NCBI GenBank assembly: GCA_018340375.1
Contig: JAFFJZ010000070.1
Span: 372,001-436,000, forward strand
Direction of reading: 5' to 3'
Source: Gonatopus flavifemur
Taxonomy: Eukaryota > Arthropoda > Insecta > Hymenoptera > Dryinidae
DNA length: 64,000 bases
Position numbers and translations under genes: made by a program. The notes beneath the pieces were generated by a model that was not told where the DNA came from, searched no databases, and saw only the letters and a program-made list of their open reading frames with translations. Positions 22,347 through 34,609 of this stretch are shown piece after piece (position 1 is the first letter of the stretch; the number at the start of each line of letters is the position of its first letter).

Positions 22347-24408
22347 CTATTGCAGTGCTGCAAATCTCTTCAAATTTCCACCAATACCGTCGCAAGGTCC
22401 TTTGCCATGTGCACTTGCATGAAAATGCCACTCAGCCGCAATTCCAAAATCATGTTCATGATGTAGGAGATGTGCAAAATTATATTCATTTTTAAAATGT
22501 TGCGATGCTCCATCAGTGAAGTAGAAGATTCTTTCACATTCAAAATTATCTTGCAAATACTTTGTGATAATTTTTTGAAATTCATCAACAGCTACCGTAT
22601 CATGACTCAGATTATCAGACGAAATTGCTATACTGCGATGTCTTAACTCATCTGTTCTGTAATAAATTACTGTTGTGAGAATGGTAACTTGGTTGTTATT
22701 CCAATGAAACGATTGAATAGCATTCTGAGCAAGGTATGCATAGTTTCCAGCAAAATCACATGTAACTATGAATTCTCCAGCCTTCAAATGATCCTTGAGA
22801 TTCTTAAGAAAGGACGATTGCTCCTTTGCTATAAAAGCGTGAGATTTCAACTTATGTAACCGTTCACAGAGATCCTCCACGAAATCTCCTGCGTCTGCTA
22901 TTTCAGTTTTCAGTGCTGCGATCAGTTTGTTGCCAAATTTGATATTCTACTCTCTCAATGTACTGGTCTGTAAGATTCGATTGAAGAAAATCCTTAAAAT
23001 TGTCTATTGCAGGACACGCTGAACACTTGTCCAGATGGCATTCAGAAGTAGGATTATCACATACAAGCATTTTAATAGCATCATGGTGAGAAGTCATGGG
23101 GAAATCTGTCGCAGACGTTAGTTTTTGTCAACCTATGGCATCTAGCATTAAATTCATGTTTTCATGATAAACACACACGCATACGGCATGAGTTCCAGAA
23201 GCTCCAGCGAGTACACAATTGCGAGGTCTCAGCTGTGAAAATTTCGATGAGCTCACATCAACTGTAGGATTCTTCAATTTGAATGAAGAATACAATCCGG
23301 CAAGATTGCATAAAATCAACATTTTTGAACATGTTCACGCGTTCCATCATTAGTTTTGATCGAAACATAATCCTTCATGCCTGGCAATATCCAGCTATTT
23401 TCATGATCCAAGTAAAATGCCATGATGGAATTTTCAATCTCGCAAGATAACCTTCGTCGTCCTCTCTTTGGATTTGGTGATGGTAGAATCCCGTTTTCAG
23501 CTACCAGCTGTATTGCTTTCCTAGCTTGACGTTCTGAAGCGTTGAATTCAGTAGCCAATGTCCTTCGTCCCCATGATTTTGGAGCAAGAGTTAGAAGCAA
23601 AATCTTTTCTGGGTAACTGGAAGACTGTTTGAATTTTTCTTTGATTTGATCGAGAACTTCAATGGCTGATTCATGATGTTTTATTTGACACTTTGGATTT
23701 AAATCCTCAGACATTCTTGTTGATGGAACGGAAAAATCTTCTTCATTTATATCGAAAGTTTCTCCCTCGTTAATTTCAAGGTGTGGGACATCATCCTCTT
23801 CTCCGAATAATGTTTGATCCTAAGAGATAATAGAAATTTCTCAATTATCCCAGTTTTCTCCTCATTAGAACATTTTGGGGCTGCACTGAGAAGAATAAAT
23901 TGTGAACTCAACTACGCACGACAGTTGGATACGTTCAAACGCAATACTTCTCTGATTCAATTAGATTTGTAGTTGAGTCAACTACGAATACTTGAATGAG
24001 CCTTGAATTCAAATTGAATTGACGAAGGATTGTACTTGAACGTATCCAACTGTCGTGCGTAGTTGCCTCCATTATCTTTTTTCTCAATGTATACTGTGTA
24101 CTTTTGTGATGAATCGAATAATAAAGCGAAACTACCTCAAGTGAATTATTCTCGCATGTATCCATCTGAACAGATTGGACATCGTACAAAGGTGACATTG
24201 AAGATAGTACAGTCATGTCTTTCCTGCATCTACTACATATTCGGGTATCAGAGGGTAGATGATGATATTTTTCTCTCAGATTTGAAGATAAGGTTCGAAG
24301 ATCTGAAGATTTTTTGTGACAGGGATATTGGAATGCATTGAAACAACGATCACCTGAACTCCTTCCTTTACATTGTGTTATTACATGTAGGAAAAAGTCC
24401 TTCCTCAA
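22347..24408 (-). pseudogene. Spliced transposase-like protein (SDGA-type), broken
   Basis: Exon 1 (24408-24136) has a Cys pattern CFNAFQYPCH ... ICSRCRKDM. It ends at a GTAGTT donor and is followed by an intron 24135-23820 with acceptor ..TCTCTTAG. Exon 2 continues DQTLFGEEDD, then SWGRRTLATEFNASERQARKA (helix-turn-helix) and SRPN-like basic region. Later blocks are SKFSQLRPRNCVLAGASGTH, CPAIDNFKDFL, FIAKEQSSFLKNLK, FHWNNNQVTI and IFYFTDGASQHFKNEYNF, then AEWHFHASAHGKGPCDGIGG. I know this order from a repeated family in insects and cnidarians, normally uncharacterized. Breaks: frameshift near 23325 (A-run), TGA near 23130, frameshift near 22915, and a lost C-terminus after 22347. Confidence 0.65.
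23909..24065. mobile_element. 157-bp MITE in the transposase intron
   Basis: Arms 23909-23938 and 24036-24065 (CAACTACGCACGACAGTTGG...) are perfect over 30 bp. An internal palindrome GTAGTTGAGTCAACTAC lies at 23969-23985. No clear target duplication. Confidence 0.75.
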
Positions 24409-24876
24409 TAGAATAATTCAGCAGAAAATCAATCACAAAAACTTCATAAACAAGAAATTTTCACTGATTTGATATTTATCTTTGTACATTCGAAACGACA
24501 CAAAACCGTTGATGAGTTCAGATTGGAGAAAATGAGGTTGGTTAGGTGACAAATGGAAAAGAATCAGGTTGCCCTGGAAACATCCACAGTCACTATTCAA
24601 TTGAAGCTTCAGGGCAGGAGTTTATATGATTGATAAGAATGAATTCAAATCCTCAGTGAATTAGAATCAGAGAATAACATTAAGAATCAGAGGATATTTG
24701 ATTTCTGGAAGTGATTTTCACTGATAATGATACAGAAAATTACGGCAGAATGATTCATCCATTAGCATGAGATATTATTACACAATGTTGGCGTAGTGTT
24801 GTATTCATACACGATGGTAGCGGGTGGACGTGTGAGATCTGAGCACTTAAACCCCACTGTAATTTTGAGGAATCTT

Positions 24877-25310
24877 CTCATCCCATTCCTTAATCTGAAT
24901 GGTTTTGAAGCTAAAGAATCAAGCTTCCGATTCAACAAGGTTTCATCAATATCAAAAGGGGCGCAGTGCCCGAAAAATGCAAAAATACTTTTAAAAATCG
25001 AATTTCTATGTGAAATATTCTGTCTGCACGAATGAAAGTATTTTTATCGTGAAATTCAGAAAAAATCCTAACTATATCAACAATGACATATTCTTAATCA
25101 ATGGAATGATTGAGGATGATGGTTTTTCGAAAAAACGCAGATCAAAAAAATCTTGAAAATATCAACCCCTGTACCACAAAAAACTGACTCCCTAGAAACC
25201 TGGTGTTAACACAATTCGAAGAGGGTCACTGGTACAACAAATTCATGGAATTTCATCAACATTGATGAGATTGAAATTTTCAGGTGGGAACACTCGGCGA
25301 ATTTCACCCC
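24877..25310 (-). repeat. Right terminal inverted repeat of the 5.7-kb element
   Basis: Inverted partner of 19577-20013; it ends GCGAATTTCACCCC at 25310. Confidence 0.9.
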
Positions 25311-25353
25311 TCGTACAGGTATGCTATAATGTAATTAAGTGGTCAGTCGACTA

Positions 25354-25713
25354 CACTCTAAATTCAAGTGCTTCATCTGAATACGCTCAGTGTCCAAATC
25401 GTGTAGTCAGTTTCTGAACGCTTAGAAGTATGTAGATTTGTTGATAACTCAGATTGTGAGGTAGCGAATGCACAAAATTTCATTTATCCGAAAGACAATG
25501 ATGTGGGAATCCGAGGAAAACTACCAGAAGTTTCTCCCTTCAGGAAATTAACTCCATTCTGACCAGGATGCTTTATTTTCCCTCCTATTTCTCCGGTGGA
25601 CAGATGGAGCGTTTGGGTCAAAATGGCATAGATTTTCCTGAGGGCTAGCCCCCCTCAACTGAACGATTTAAACACTTCGAGCGTATTAAAAGGAAACACT
25701 TGAATTTAGAGTG
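25354..25713. mobile_element. 360-bp MITE-like unit with CACTCTAAATTCAAGTG ends
   Basis: The first 17 bp (25354-25370) recur inverted at 25697-25713, and AATACGCTC (25380-25388) pairs with GAGCGTATT (25679-25687). A second palindromic element lies inside at 25536-25644. No target duplication is evident. Confidence 0.6.
25536..25644. mobile_element. Short palindromic MITE, copy 1 of 3
   Basis: Ends CCCTTCAGGAAATT and inverted ATTTTCCTGAGGG; the inner half reads CTCCATTCTGACCAGGATGC with its imperfect complement. Related copies lie at 33897-34002 and 34610-34716. Confidence 0.65.
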
Positions 25714-26239
25714 AATCGAGCCAGCACATAAGAATCTCAAAAGGATTCTGAAAAAAGTACTCTCTTCAGAATGCAAAGTGTCCTTGAAGAGTTCGGAAAG
25801 AATTCGATTCATCAGACATTTCCGAGTTCTGCTGAAATGTCCAAAGGAGTCTTATAGAATTTGAAAGGAACTCGCAAATATATGACGTATCGAATTCTTC
25901 CGAAGCTGTTTTGGAACACTGGATCCTGAGAGAGTTCTTCGAGAGTTTTTTCTTAGAATTGATTTGAGATTCTCGTGTGCTGCTGCGGACGTCCGAAGCG
26001 CTCCATTGTCACACTCCGCACTCAATTCACATCAATTTTCTCTGTGTGAGTGTAAAACGTATCCCCTCATGTGAAATTTAATTTTAAAAACTTATATTCA
26101 AGCTATACAAAAATTATACGACACCTTGTCTCAGGAATTCAGTTATAGAATTTATATACAGTATTGAATAATGATGATAATCATAATGATTCTCCAATAA
26201 TAATCATAATAATAATGTTTTCTCCAATAGAAGGAGAAA
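25714..26239. other. No supported gene
   Basis: It contains repeated AGAATTCGA/GAGTTC motifs at 25740-25960 and an ATAAT-rich simple-sequence run at about 26165-26225. That run may be the tail of the R1 element that follows on the minus strand. Confidence 0.45.
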
Positions 26240-26589
26240 TGCTTTATGCACCGTCAGGGATTTGAGTTACTTCCCGGTGTGTGGGACTCCTGCTGTGGCT
26301 GGAAGTGTCAGTTGCTGATCGCAGTATACCCACTACAATCCCCTCTTGACAGACATTGATCCCCCCCCCCCGGAACTGTTTGAAACAGCCTCTCTCGCCT
26401 CTTTTAGGGGCTCCCTAGGGGGAATGGTTAAAAGCCATCGACCCTAGTGGCTATATAACGGGGGGGAAGAGGGGAAAAAAGAGAAAGGAAAGTCAAGTGA
26501 GTGAAAACAAGCACGCTAGGGCCACCGCGAGTTTCCATTGTAATAAAGAAAATTAAAGAAAATGAATGAGTGAATGAATAAATAAGAGA

Positions 26590-28985
26590 AATAGTCCACA
26601 AATCATCCATTCAGGGCTCTCGCATCGAGAGCCGTCCTTTTTCGTCGCGAAACAGACTCCGCGAAGCAGGCGACAGCAGTCCATTCGTTCTGGCCTCGCA
26701 GCATGACCCCAACGATGTTCTCTGGAGTCACGCTGACCTAAGTCTCTTCGAGACGACTTCCCTTCACCCACCACTCTTCGCATTCAAAAAAAGTATGGAG
26801 GGCGTCATCTCGTTGGAAGTCGCAGGAGGGGCGGATCGGTTGGGGCACCTTGCCCGTTCTGCACAGGTAGGCTTGGAACAGACCGTGCCCCATCAGCAGT
26901 TGGGTGAGGAAATAATTAACTTCCCCATGCTGACGATTGAGTCAGATATCAAGACGAGGTGTAAGTCTCGCTGTCCATCTAGCTTGCGACTTCCCTCCCC
27001 ACGGTTCTTGCCAATCGGTCTCAGCCAATGACAACTGCAGGCCGTGGTCATCTATCCCGGAACGGACACTACGCATGGTCTGTTCGAGTAGCATCTGTGC
27101 CTCTTCGACGGTTCCAACGATGACCGTACCAATGTCATCCGCATACTCAACAAGAGAAACCCCCTTCAACAGCTTTATACGGAGGATCCCTTCATAGGTG
27201 GCGTTCCATTCGTCATCTCCCAATATGGAGCCTTGAGCCGCACCAGAGGTCAACTCTCTCTCCACCGGGCCATCTTCGGTCACATATGATATGCAGCGAG
27301 ATCTAAGATGGTCTTCGAGATACTCGAAAGTTCCGCTCCAGCGCGTTTATAGCGTCGTTCCACCTGACCGAGTTGAAAGCGTTGCGCACATCCAGAGTGA
27401 CCTGCAGACAAATGGGGCGGGAATAGTGGTTCCCCCACTCCATGCCCTCAGCCATCTCGACCACCTCATGGATCGCGGGACTGTCGACCTCCCTCTCCTG
27501 AAGCCAAGTTGTCGTTCAGAGAGGCTTCCAACGGCTGCAGGAGCCGCATGAACGCGAGGTCGCAGGAGCCTCTCCAGGAGTTTTCCGGTCGTTTCCAGCA
27601 TGTACTGGGGCCTGTAAGATGACGGGTCGTCGGCAAGGGCTACCTCCGCCATTTTCCAGCGGGCAGGGAGGATACCTGCACGCAAGCAGGCGTTAAACAT
27701 GTCGAGTAAGAACCTTGAATGACTTTGCGCGACTGCTCCGAACACCTCTGCTGGTAGGCCGTCCGGACCCGCAGCTTCCTTGTTTTTGAGTGAACCAACG
27801 GCCCTCGCTCTAGCTCCGCACCCGTGAAAGGAGGAGCCTGCGGGTCTCCAGATGTTGATGGCCGGCCAGGACGCTTTAGGTGTTGAGGGAATAGGATGTC
27901 ACGATGTTCTCAACGGTATCCGTGTTTTGAGGGACACCATTGTTGTACGTCTCCAGTTTGCAGAGCACGATCTTATACCCTAATCCCCAAGGATCATCAT
28001 CAGGATCTTCTCCGAGCGTCTTCCAGCAGCGGTGCTTGCTCTCATTTATGGTCAGGCGTAACCTCTTCCTCGCCGCTTGATGAGCAGCGCCCTTAGAAGC
28101 TGCGTCACCTTAATCGCGGAGCTTTGGGCACTGAGCGATGCGTCTGAGTCTGAGACTCGCTCCTCGGCACTGCCTCCCGGCAAGCTCGGTGGATGTGACG
28201 TATCGCGATATCCACCACTGCTTCTTCACATTCGGGGGATAGCAGCTCTTGCTGGATGCCGTTCATGAGCATCTGCCCACGTGTCAACGACGGAGAGAGT
28301 CTCTCTGGGCACATCTTAGCGACATTCCATCTGGGCATCGGGTGGTTCTTTGCGGCACGAGCTGGAGCTACATCCCGTGTGATGAACATGACGTATTGGT
28401 GATCGCTGGCTGTATAGTCTTCGATTAACCTCCAGCCCCTGACGCGGGGCACCGGATCATGACAAAGGAGGTGTCCGATATCGTTTCTCGATAGCCAGGT
28501 CTTTGGAAGGTGGACACCGTGCTGGTGTTGAGCACGGTCAGTCCGATTCTGAATGCCGTGTTCATTACTCGTCCACCCCGTGAGTCTGGCCTGGCTCCAC
28601 CCCATCCAAAAGACTTGGTGTTGAAGATACCGGCCTCGATCAGGTCCCCTCCATGTGTCGGGCAGCCTGTTCCAGACCATCGAGCTTCGCTTGGCAATCC
28701 CCAATTGGCTCGTTGGGGTGCAGTAGCGGCTGACGTATGTTACGTCTTTGCACGTCACCTATACAAAGCCGCTGCCAGGACCATGAGACGCGACGAGGCA
28801 ATCTCGCGTATCTGGGATCCATATTGCCACCATGCCAAGGGCGTCGGAGAATCATCCTGGCCCTTTCCCGTCTCGGTACTGTTCACTTATCAAGACCAGA
28901 TCAGCTCCCTTCTCGAGACAGATCTGGGCCAAGAGGTCATGGGCCACCCTACTCCGGTTGAGATTGGCCTGCAGGACCACCGTCA
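26590..28985 (-). pseudogene. R1 ORF2: endonuclease and reverse transcriptase, many frameshifts
   Basis: Start near 28985 gives MTVVLQANLNRSRVAHDLL, the usual N-terminus of the R1-type endonuclease. Blocks NEPIGDCQAKLDGL, SRGGRVMNTAFRIGLTVLNT and IEDYTASDHQYV complete it but sit in different frames. The reverse transcriptase follows: ARWKMAEVAL, YRPQYMLETTGKLLERLLRP, FRRGRSTV, then AAQGSILGDDEWNATYEGIL and the catalytic EYADDIGTVI near 27140. The tail reads LLMGHGLFQAYLCRTGKVP and HTFFECEEWW (Cys/His motif). At least six frame changes and stops make it non-functional. Confidence 0.85.
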
Positions 28986-28989
28986 TGGC

Positions 28990-29165
28990 TGATGTCATTT
29001 CTCCGCTTAGCCTGGTCGAGGGCTCCACGGAAAGCTTTGCATTCAACGGAGCCAGCGGTGTGTGCTTCACCCCCCTCTGTCGTCGTGCAAAGAAAGCACG
29101 TGGAATCATTCGTGCACTCTGCTGCCTTGTGGTCCGCACTGGTAGCACACCACTCCGGTTGATAG
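28990..29165 (-). pseudogene. R1 ORF1 C-terminus (CCHC gag-like)
   Basis: On the minus strand VCYQCGPQGSRVHE gives part of a CCHC knuckle. FLCTTTEGGEAHTAGSVECK and ALDQAKRRNDI then follow in another frame. This frame overlaps the ORF2 start, as in R1 elements. The element is cut off just upstream, at the GAT/AAT repeat. Confidence 0.65.
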
Positions 29166-29230
29166 TAATAAGAATAACGATGATGATGATGATAATAATC
29201 ACAGCAATAACAATCATCATACTATCAATA
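29160..29230. repeat. GAT/AAT-rich simple sequence
   Basis: ATGATGATGATGATAATAAT and similar trinucleotides lie between the two minus-strand LINEs. Confidence 0.8.
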
Positions 29231-29299
29231 TTGTGAATATCAATATAAACAACATGAATAACTTGAGGGAACATATATTTTATCACCATGAAGTAATCA

Positions 29300-30378
29300 G
29301 TCTTACGACTGGTTTGATGAAACCCTCCACCCCTGTCTATTATCCGCTAACCGCTTAACTTCTGCATATCTACGACAACCCTTATCTTGTATAATTTGCT
29401 TCATATAACTTAATCTAGGTCTACCTCTCCGAGTTTCACCATTCAGTTTTCCTTCCAATATTATATTCAATAAGCTATCATGCCTTAATGTGTGTCCTAT
29501 CAGATTGCTCCTCATTTTCACAACCTGTCTCAAAAGACTTCCTTTTTCATTGACCCTCTCAAGTACTTCTTCATTCTTTACTTTCTCTATCCACTTTATT
29601 CCAAGCATTCTTCTATAACACCACATTCCAGAAGTTTCAAGTCTGCGTTGGTCCGTTTTTCCAATTGTCCAAGTTTCGCAACCATATAATGCTGTGCTCC
29701 AAACGTAACTCTCCAAGAATTCCTTCCTTACTTCCAAGCTTATATTTTTTGAGCATAATAACTGTTTCTTTTGGTAGAAAGCCTGTTTCCCTTGTGCTAT
29801 TCTTGCTCTTATATCTCTTTCGCTTTTGCCGTTTCCTGTAATTATGCTCCCTAGATATTTGAATCCTTTTACCTGTTCAACTGTCTCGGTATCTATTTTG
29901 ATTTTTGTTCTTCTAGCTGTTTTCGCTGCTGTACACATCATGAATTTTGTTTTGTCTCTATTTATATTCATACAATAGTTTTCCAATAATATTGTTCTCA
30001 TAGTGTTGAGAATATTTTCTAACTCAGTACTACTCGTGGCCAATATAGCTATGTCATCCGCGAATCTCAACATACTCATATTTCTTCCTGAATCTGTAAT
30101 TTCGATTGAATTTCCTCCTTCACTTCGTTCATTGCTTCTCTTATATATAAATTAAAAATCAGTGGCGATAATGAGCATCCTTGTCTCACCCCTCTCCTTA
30201 TTTGTGCTTCCCCTTCCTGGCCCTCTATGTCTATTATTGCACTTTGATTCTTATATGATTCGTATATTATTCTTCTATCTCTATAATTCATTCCCACCTT
30301 TTTCAGGATCGCGAACATCTTCTCCCAGTCCATATTATCGAAAGCCTTTTGTATATCTACAAAACCTATGTACACAGA
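29300..30378 (-). pseudogene. LINE copy 1: 5'-truncated endonuclease-reverse transcriptase
   Basis: It begins at 30378 within the frame VYIGFVDIQKAFDNMDWEKM (RT motif A). It continues RRGVRQGCSLSPLIFNLYI, then MLRFADDIAILATSS (catalytic FADD), then FKYLGSIITGNGKSERD, LYGCETWTIGKTDQRR and a thumb/C-terminal region ending WRVSSNQS. A one-base deletion near 30080 separates motifs B and C. The same family is at 43277-44879, close to identical by eye. The clade (RTE-like or Jockey-like) is unresolved. Truncation at the 5' side is the usual LINE pattern. Confidence 0.85.
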
Positions 30379-30581
30379 TTATCTGGAAGAGCAAATAATG
30401 CCATTAACATTCAATGAGTATTTGAGTATACGTTATATATAGTATTTATATAGCATATATGTACAATTCACGAGCATTGTTATACATGTTATGCATCAAT
30501 TTTGAGAAATATATCTCCAGTCACATATGGATCAAATAGTTAGAACATTGCTCTCCTATAACCACACTTTGATAACCATAT

Positions 30582-30920
30582 CCCTGGTTAAACAATCCGA
30601 TTGAATCCGATAAAAAAAAATTTTATCGGAATGAATTGAGTTTCTGCATCGGAAATTTCCTATTGACACCAATGAGATAATTTTTAATTGGATTCAATCG
30701 GTCTTTCCCCTGGTTAAAAAATCCGATTGAATCCGATAAAAAAACATTCCATCGGATTGGATTGAGTTTCTGCATCGGAAATTTCCCATTGATACCAATA
30801 AAATAATTTTTAACTGGATTCAATCGGCATTTTCCCTGGTGAAAAAATCCGATTGAATCCGATAAAAAAAACTTATCGGAATGAATTGATTCTTGCATCG
30901 CGATTTTCTTATTGAATTTT
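30582..30920. repeat. 126-bp tandem repeat of the element end
   Basis: CCCTGGTTAAAMAATCCGAT starts at 30582, 30708 and 30834, so the period is 126 bp with about 2.7 copies. Each copy begins with the presumed terminal motif. Confidence 0.85.
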
Positions 30921-33541
30921 ATTGGTTGTTAACCCAACCAACGAACGGTTTATATACATCATGTACGCGCATTTTATATCAATTAAACAAACACATATAT
31001 CATTTATTCAATCATTACTTATGACAAATTATTGCTGAAATGAATCCAAACGATCATTTATGTGTTATTAACATGGTGATCACCCATCCACCTTGTACCG
31101 CAGTTGTCGTTGCTTAACCTAGAAGATCGATCTGCAACACTCGCTCGCTCGATGCCGTGGTTCGCTTCCTATCAATGTGAACTAAATGACTGTCTTATGT
31201 CAGGGATGGGTGTCCTATAGTAATAAGATTCAACTTGTAATAGTCCATTGGACATATGAGGGATTGTATCGGTCTTAATGAGAGCATGGGAAATCATTAA
31301 TAATAAAAATCCCAATGAAGACCAAGAGAATATTTTCCAATTGGATGCAATCGGTATTTTATCAATTATGAAAATTCTAATTGATACGAGTCAAATATTT
31401 TCCAATGGGATCCAATAGGTATTTTATCAATAATGAGAATTCCAATTGATATCAATGAAATATTGTGTAATTGAATTCACTTGGTATTTTATGCTCAATG
31501 AAAATTCCGATTGACGCCAATACAATATTTTTCAATTGGATTGAATCGGTATGTTATTAATTATGAAGATTCTAATTGATACCAGTCAAATATTTTTCAA
31601 TGGCATCCAATAGGTATTTTATTAATAATAAGAATTCCTATTGATACCAAGAAAATATTTTTCATTTGATTAAATAGGTATTTTATTGATCATTAAAGCT
31701 CTAATTGATATCAGTGAAATATTTTTCAATAGAACTCAATGGGTATTCCATCAATCATAAAAATCCCAATTGATACCAAGAAAATATTTTCTCATTAGAT
31801 TCAATGGGTATTTTATGGTTGATAAAAAACTCCGATGGATACCAATGACATATTTTCTAATTGGATTCTCTTGGTATCCTATAATTATAGTTTCCTATCC
31901 CAGCAACTTTCCCATTAGTTCCAATACATCGAGGTCACCAGGGATTCCGATAAAAACCAATGATCTGATGCAATGAAAGAAATTTCAAAACTGAATCGGT
32001 TATTGCCGGTACATACCTATAGGACTTTAGAATCTGTAAACTTGCCTATTATTTCCAATAAATTTGAATGTTGAAATAATCCAATTAAAACCCATTGATC
32101 AATGAAATCGATACATCCTTGAATACAGTCAGGAATCTCCCATAAGAAACTCATTCATCATTCAATTTCACAAATTTTCCCATCAGTTCCAATAGATTGA
32201 AATTGTGGCAACTTCCGATAAAAACCGTTTGCCTGATGGAATGGAGAAAATTTCAATCATCCAATCAGATATCTCTTATACAGACCAATAGATTATGTGA
32301 AGTCTGATTAATTCCCCTCAAATGCAGATTTTTTAATTGGTGAATCCCCGATTGAAACCTATAGAAAAGAGATTCCGATAAACTCTTATTGATTTTGAAT
32401 CGGGGATTGAACTGTTCCGATTGATCCTATGCAGTCCGATTAATTCTGAATCGGTTTCTATCGGATCTTATCGGATTTTTCAACCAGGGCTAATGCGGTG
32501 GAATAAAGTCTAAAATTGAATTGGACATTTCTCATTCAATGCTATCGAATATTCAATCCCGTCAATATTTCTTTTATTTCCCATAAATTGCACTGAACAA
32601 AAAATTTCATCGAAAATCAATTATATTTTGTTGTTAGGGTAACTGAATATCATAGTCAAGTCAACGAATATATGATCAGATTGACAGTATAATCGTTGAC
32701 TTGACACCATGATGGTTGATTCAACTGCATGTAGTGAAGTCAACAGTGTATGAAGTTGAGGCAACAGTCAGATTCAGTTGGATATATCCAATCGTATTCT
32801 ACTGTTGAATCAACTATATCACCGTTGTCTGTACCCACCTTTTTTCAGTGTGGGATGATCGAATAATCCAATTGAAACCTATTGACCAATAAAATAAACA
32901 AACTCAAATCGAATTGGATATTCTGGATAGAAACCCAGTAAGTCTTGAATTTTGTACAATTTTCCCATTGGTTCCGATAGACCGAAATCACCGAAAATTC
33001 TGATAAAAACCGATAATTTAATCCGCTGAAAGGGATTCTGAATTCGAATTGGATATTTCTCATTCAATCCTATCCAAGTTTCAGATCCGTAAATGGTCCT
33101 ATTATTCCCCATGAATTCGGATAGTGGAATAATCCGATTAAAACCTACAGACCGATGAAATCTGTACGAACTCTAATCGAATTGGACATTCTTCATAAAA
33201 ACTGATTAAATTCCCCATTACATAACATTTACGATCGATTCCAATAGCTTTAGGTCATGGAAATTTCCGATAAAAACCATTTGCCTCATGAAATGGAGAA
33301 ATTTTCATATTCTCAATCAGATATCTCTCACACAAACCGATTGATCACTGAAAGTCATATTAATTCCAATAAAAGAAATATTTTCCTACCGGTAAATCCT
33401 CGATTCAATCCTATATATACCACGTTCCAATTAATTCCTATTCATCTTGAATCGGTAGTTAAGCCTCTCCGATTGACCCTATTCATTCCGATTAATTTTG
33501 AATCGGTTTTTATCGGTTTCCATCGGACCTTTTAACCAGGG
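30582..33541. repeat. ~3-kb array of AATCCGATTGAATCC / CCAATTGATACCAATG-type units with CCCTGGTTAAA ends
   Basis: The left end begins CCCTGGTTAAACAATCCGAT. Matching inverted ends ATCGGATTTTTCAACCAGGG and ATCGGACCTTTTAACCAGGG occur at 32489 and 33541. The interior consists of degenerate ~60-90-bp units such as TTGGATTCAATCGGTATTTT with AATTCCAATTGATACCAATG. No coding frame. This may be one or more non-autonomous elements that expanded by internal tandem duplication. Confidence 0.6.
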
Positions 33542-33896
33542 ATGCGTCCATCAATTCTGTTTCAGAATTCCATTCCCGATATAAATCCAATCCGATTTCA
33601 TCCCTGATGTTGACTTCACCCAGATTTGTTTTGTATTTTTTGGAAAAGAACACTGATTCGAGTATAATCTCTGGACAATCCCGGAGTATATATACGTTGA
33701 TCCATTGGATGGTAATTTTTTCTCAACGGTGTACATCAATCTTCCCATCAATATGCGATTCTTCTACATTAATATGAGAAAGAACGGTGTCGGAAAAGAT
33801 CAATTTTTTGCGTTCCTGAGGAAACCTTCATCTTGAATTCTTCTTCATAATTCTTAGGGTGCCAAACTCAGATGTAATGGTAAGAATCGATCGAAC

Positions 33897-34002
33897 TCTC
33901 GGGAAAATCGACGCCATTTCGATCAAAACGCTTCATTTCCCCTCCACAAAGTAAGCGAAGGATAAAATGTTTCGGTCAGGATGGAGTGAATTTCCCGAAG
34001 GG
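33897..34002. mobile_element. Short palindromic MITE, copy 2 of 3
   Basis: CTCGGGAAAATCGACGCCAT opens the left half, which contains GATCAAAACGCTTCATTTCC. The right half is an imperfect complement ending ATTTCCCGAAG. Confidence 0.6.
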
Positions 34003-34609
34003 GGTTGCGAAGAAACATTTTGAACTAATAATCAGAGAGGAAGTCAGAAATCTGAGTGAAGAGGTATGTCTGAATTCAAGGAAAGAAGACGAATATAATC
34101 ATCCATCTCTCAGTTCAAGACATTTTCCTGCATTTCGATCGATTCTGACCATTACATCTCACTTCAAGATTGTCAAAACCATAGAAAAATACTAGAGATA
34201 GAGGTTTTCTTAGGGGGAAGGGGAGCACAGAAAATTCACTTTTTTCAACACCATTCTCCACATGAAAACATGATCTCCCGATCCACCATAGAATGGCTAC
34301 CGAATGAGTTCACTGTATTTGTCCTACGGAAAATTTTTGAAAGTCACGATGGGACTGAGCAACGTTTTCTCCGCTTCTTCATCGATTTTCACCATTTCTG
34401 TTGCACGATAAACTGTCAGCTATGGACATTTCTAGGCTACCGCATCTCGTCACGATTCAGTGATATAATTATAACCATTGTTTATCGTATCCTATGTGTT
34501 AGTCGTATTTTATCGAGGACAAACAATGGAATCGAACACTATATTGAGATATCATAAACGAGTTGGTTTCTATCGTTGAATTACGATAAAAACATATACA
34601 GATATTCAA

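Larger units (their letters stand above)
19577..25310 (-). mobile_element. 5.7-kb DNA transposon with ~437-bp TIRs and SDGA-type transposase-like gene
   Basis: Arms 19577-20013 and about 24877-25310 are inverted copies with roughly nine of ten bases matching by eye. They end GGGGTRAAATTCGCCGAGTG. They enclose a broken, spliced transposase-like gene on the minus strand. Other elements have inserted inside (20128-21960, 23909-24065). I could not see a target duplication: the left flank ends ACATAT and the right flank begins TCGTAC. Confidence 0.7.
26240..29165 (-). mobile_element. R1-clade non-LTR retrotransposon, 5'-truncated and degraded
   Basis: Reading leftward: the end of ORF1 (CCHC knuckle), an overlapping ORF2 with apurinic-type endonuclease, reverse transcriptase and a C-terminal Cys/His region, then a 3' UTR to about 26240. 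Base composition is richer in G and C than the neighbourhood, as is usual for R1-type elements. The insertion is not in rDNA here. Confidence 0.85.

Noticed and set aside
26795..28992. Plus-strand ORFs of 60-160 aa across this region as genes
   Set aside because: They are antisense shadows of the minus-strand R1 ORF2, whose RT and endonuclease motifs are clear.
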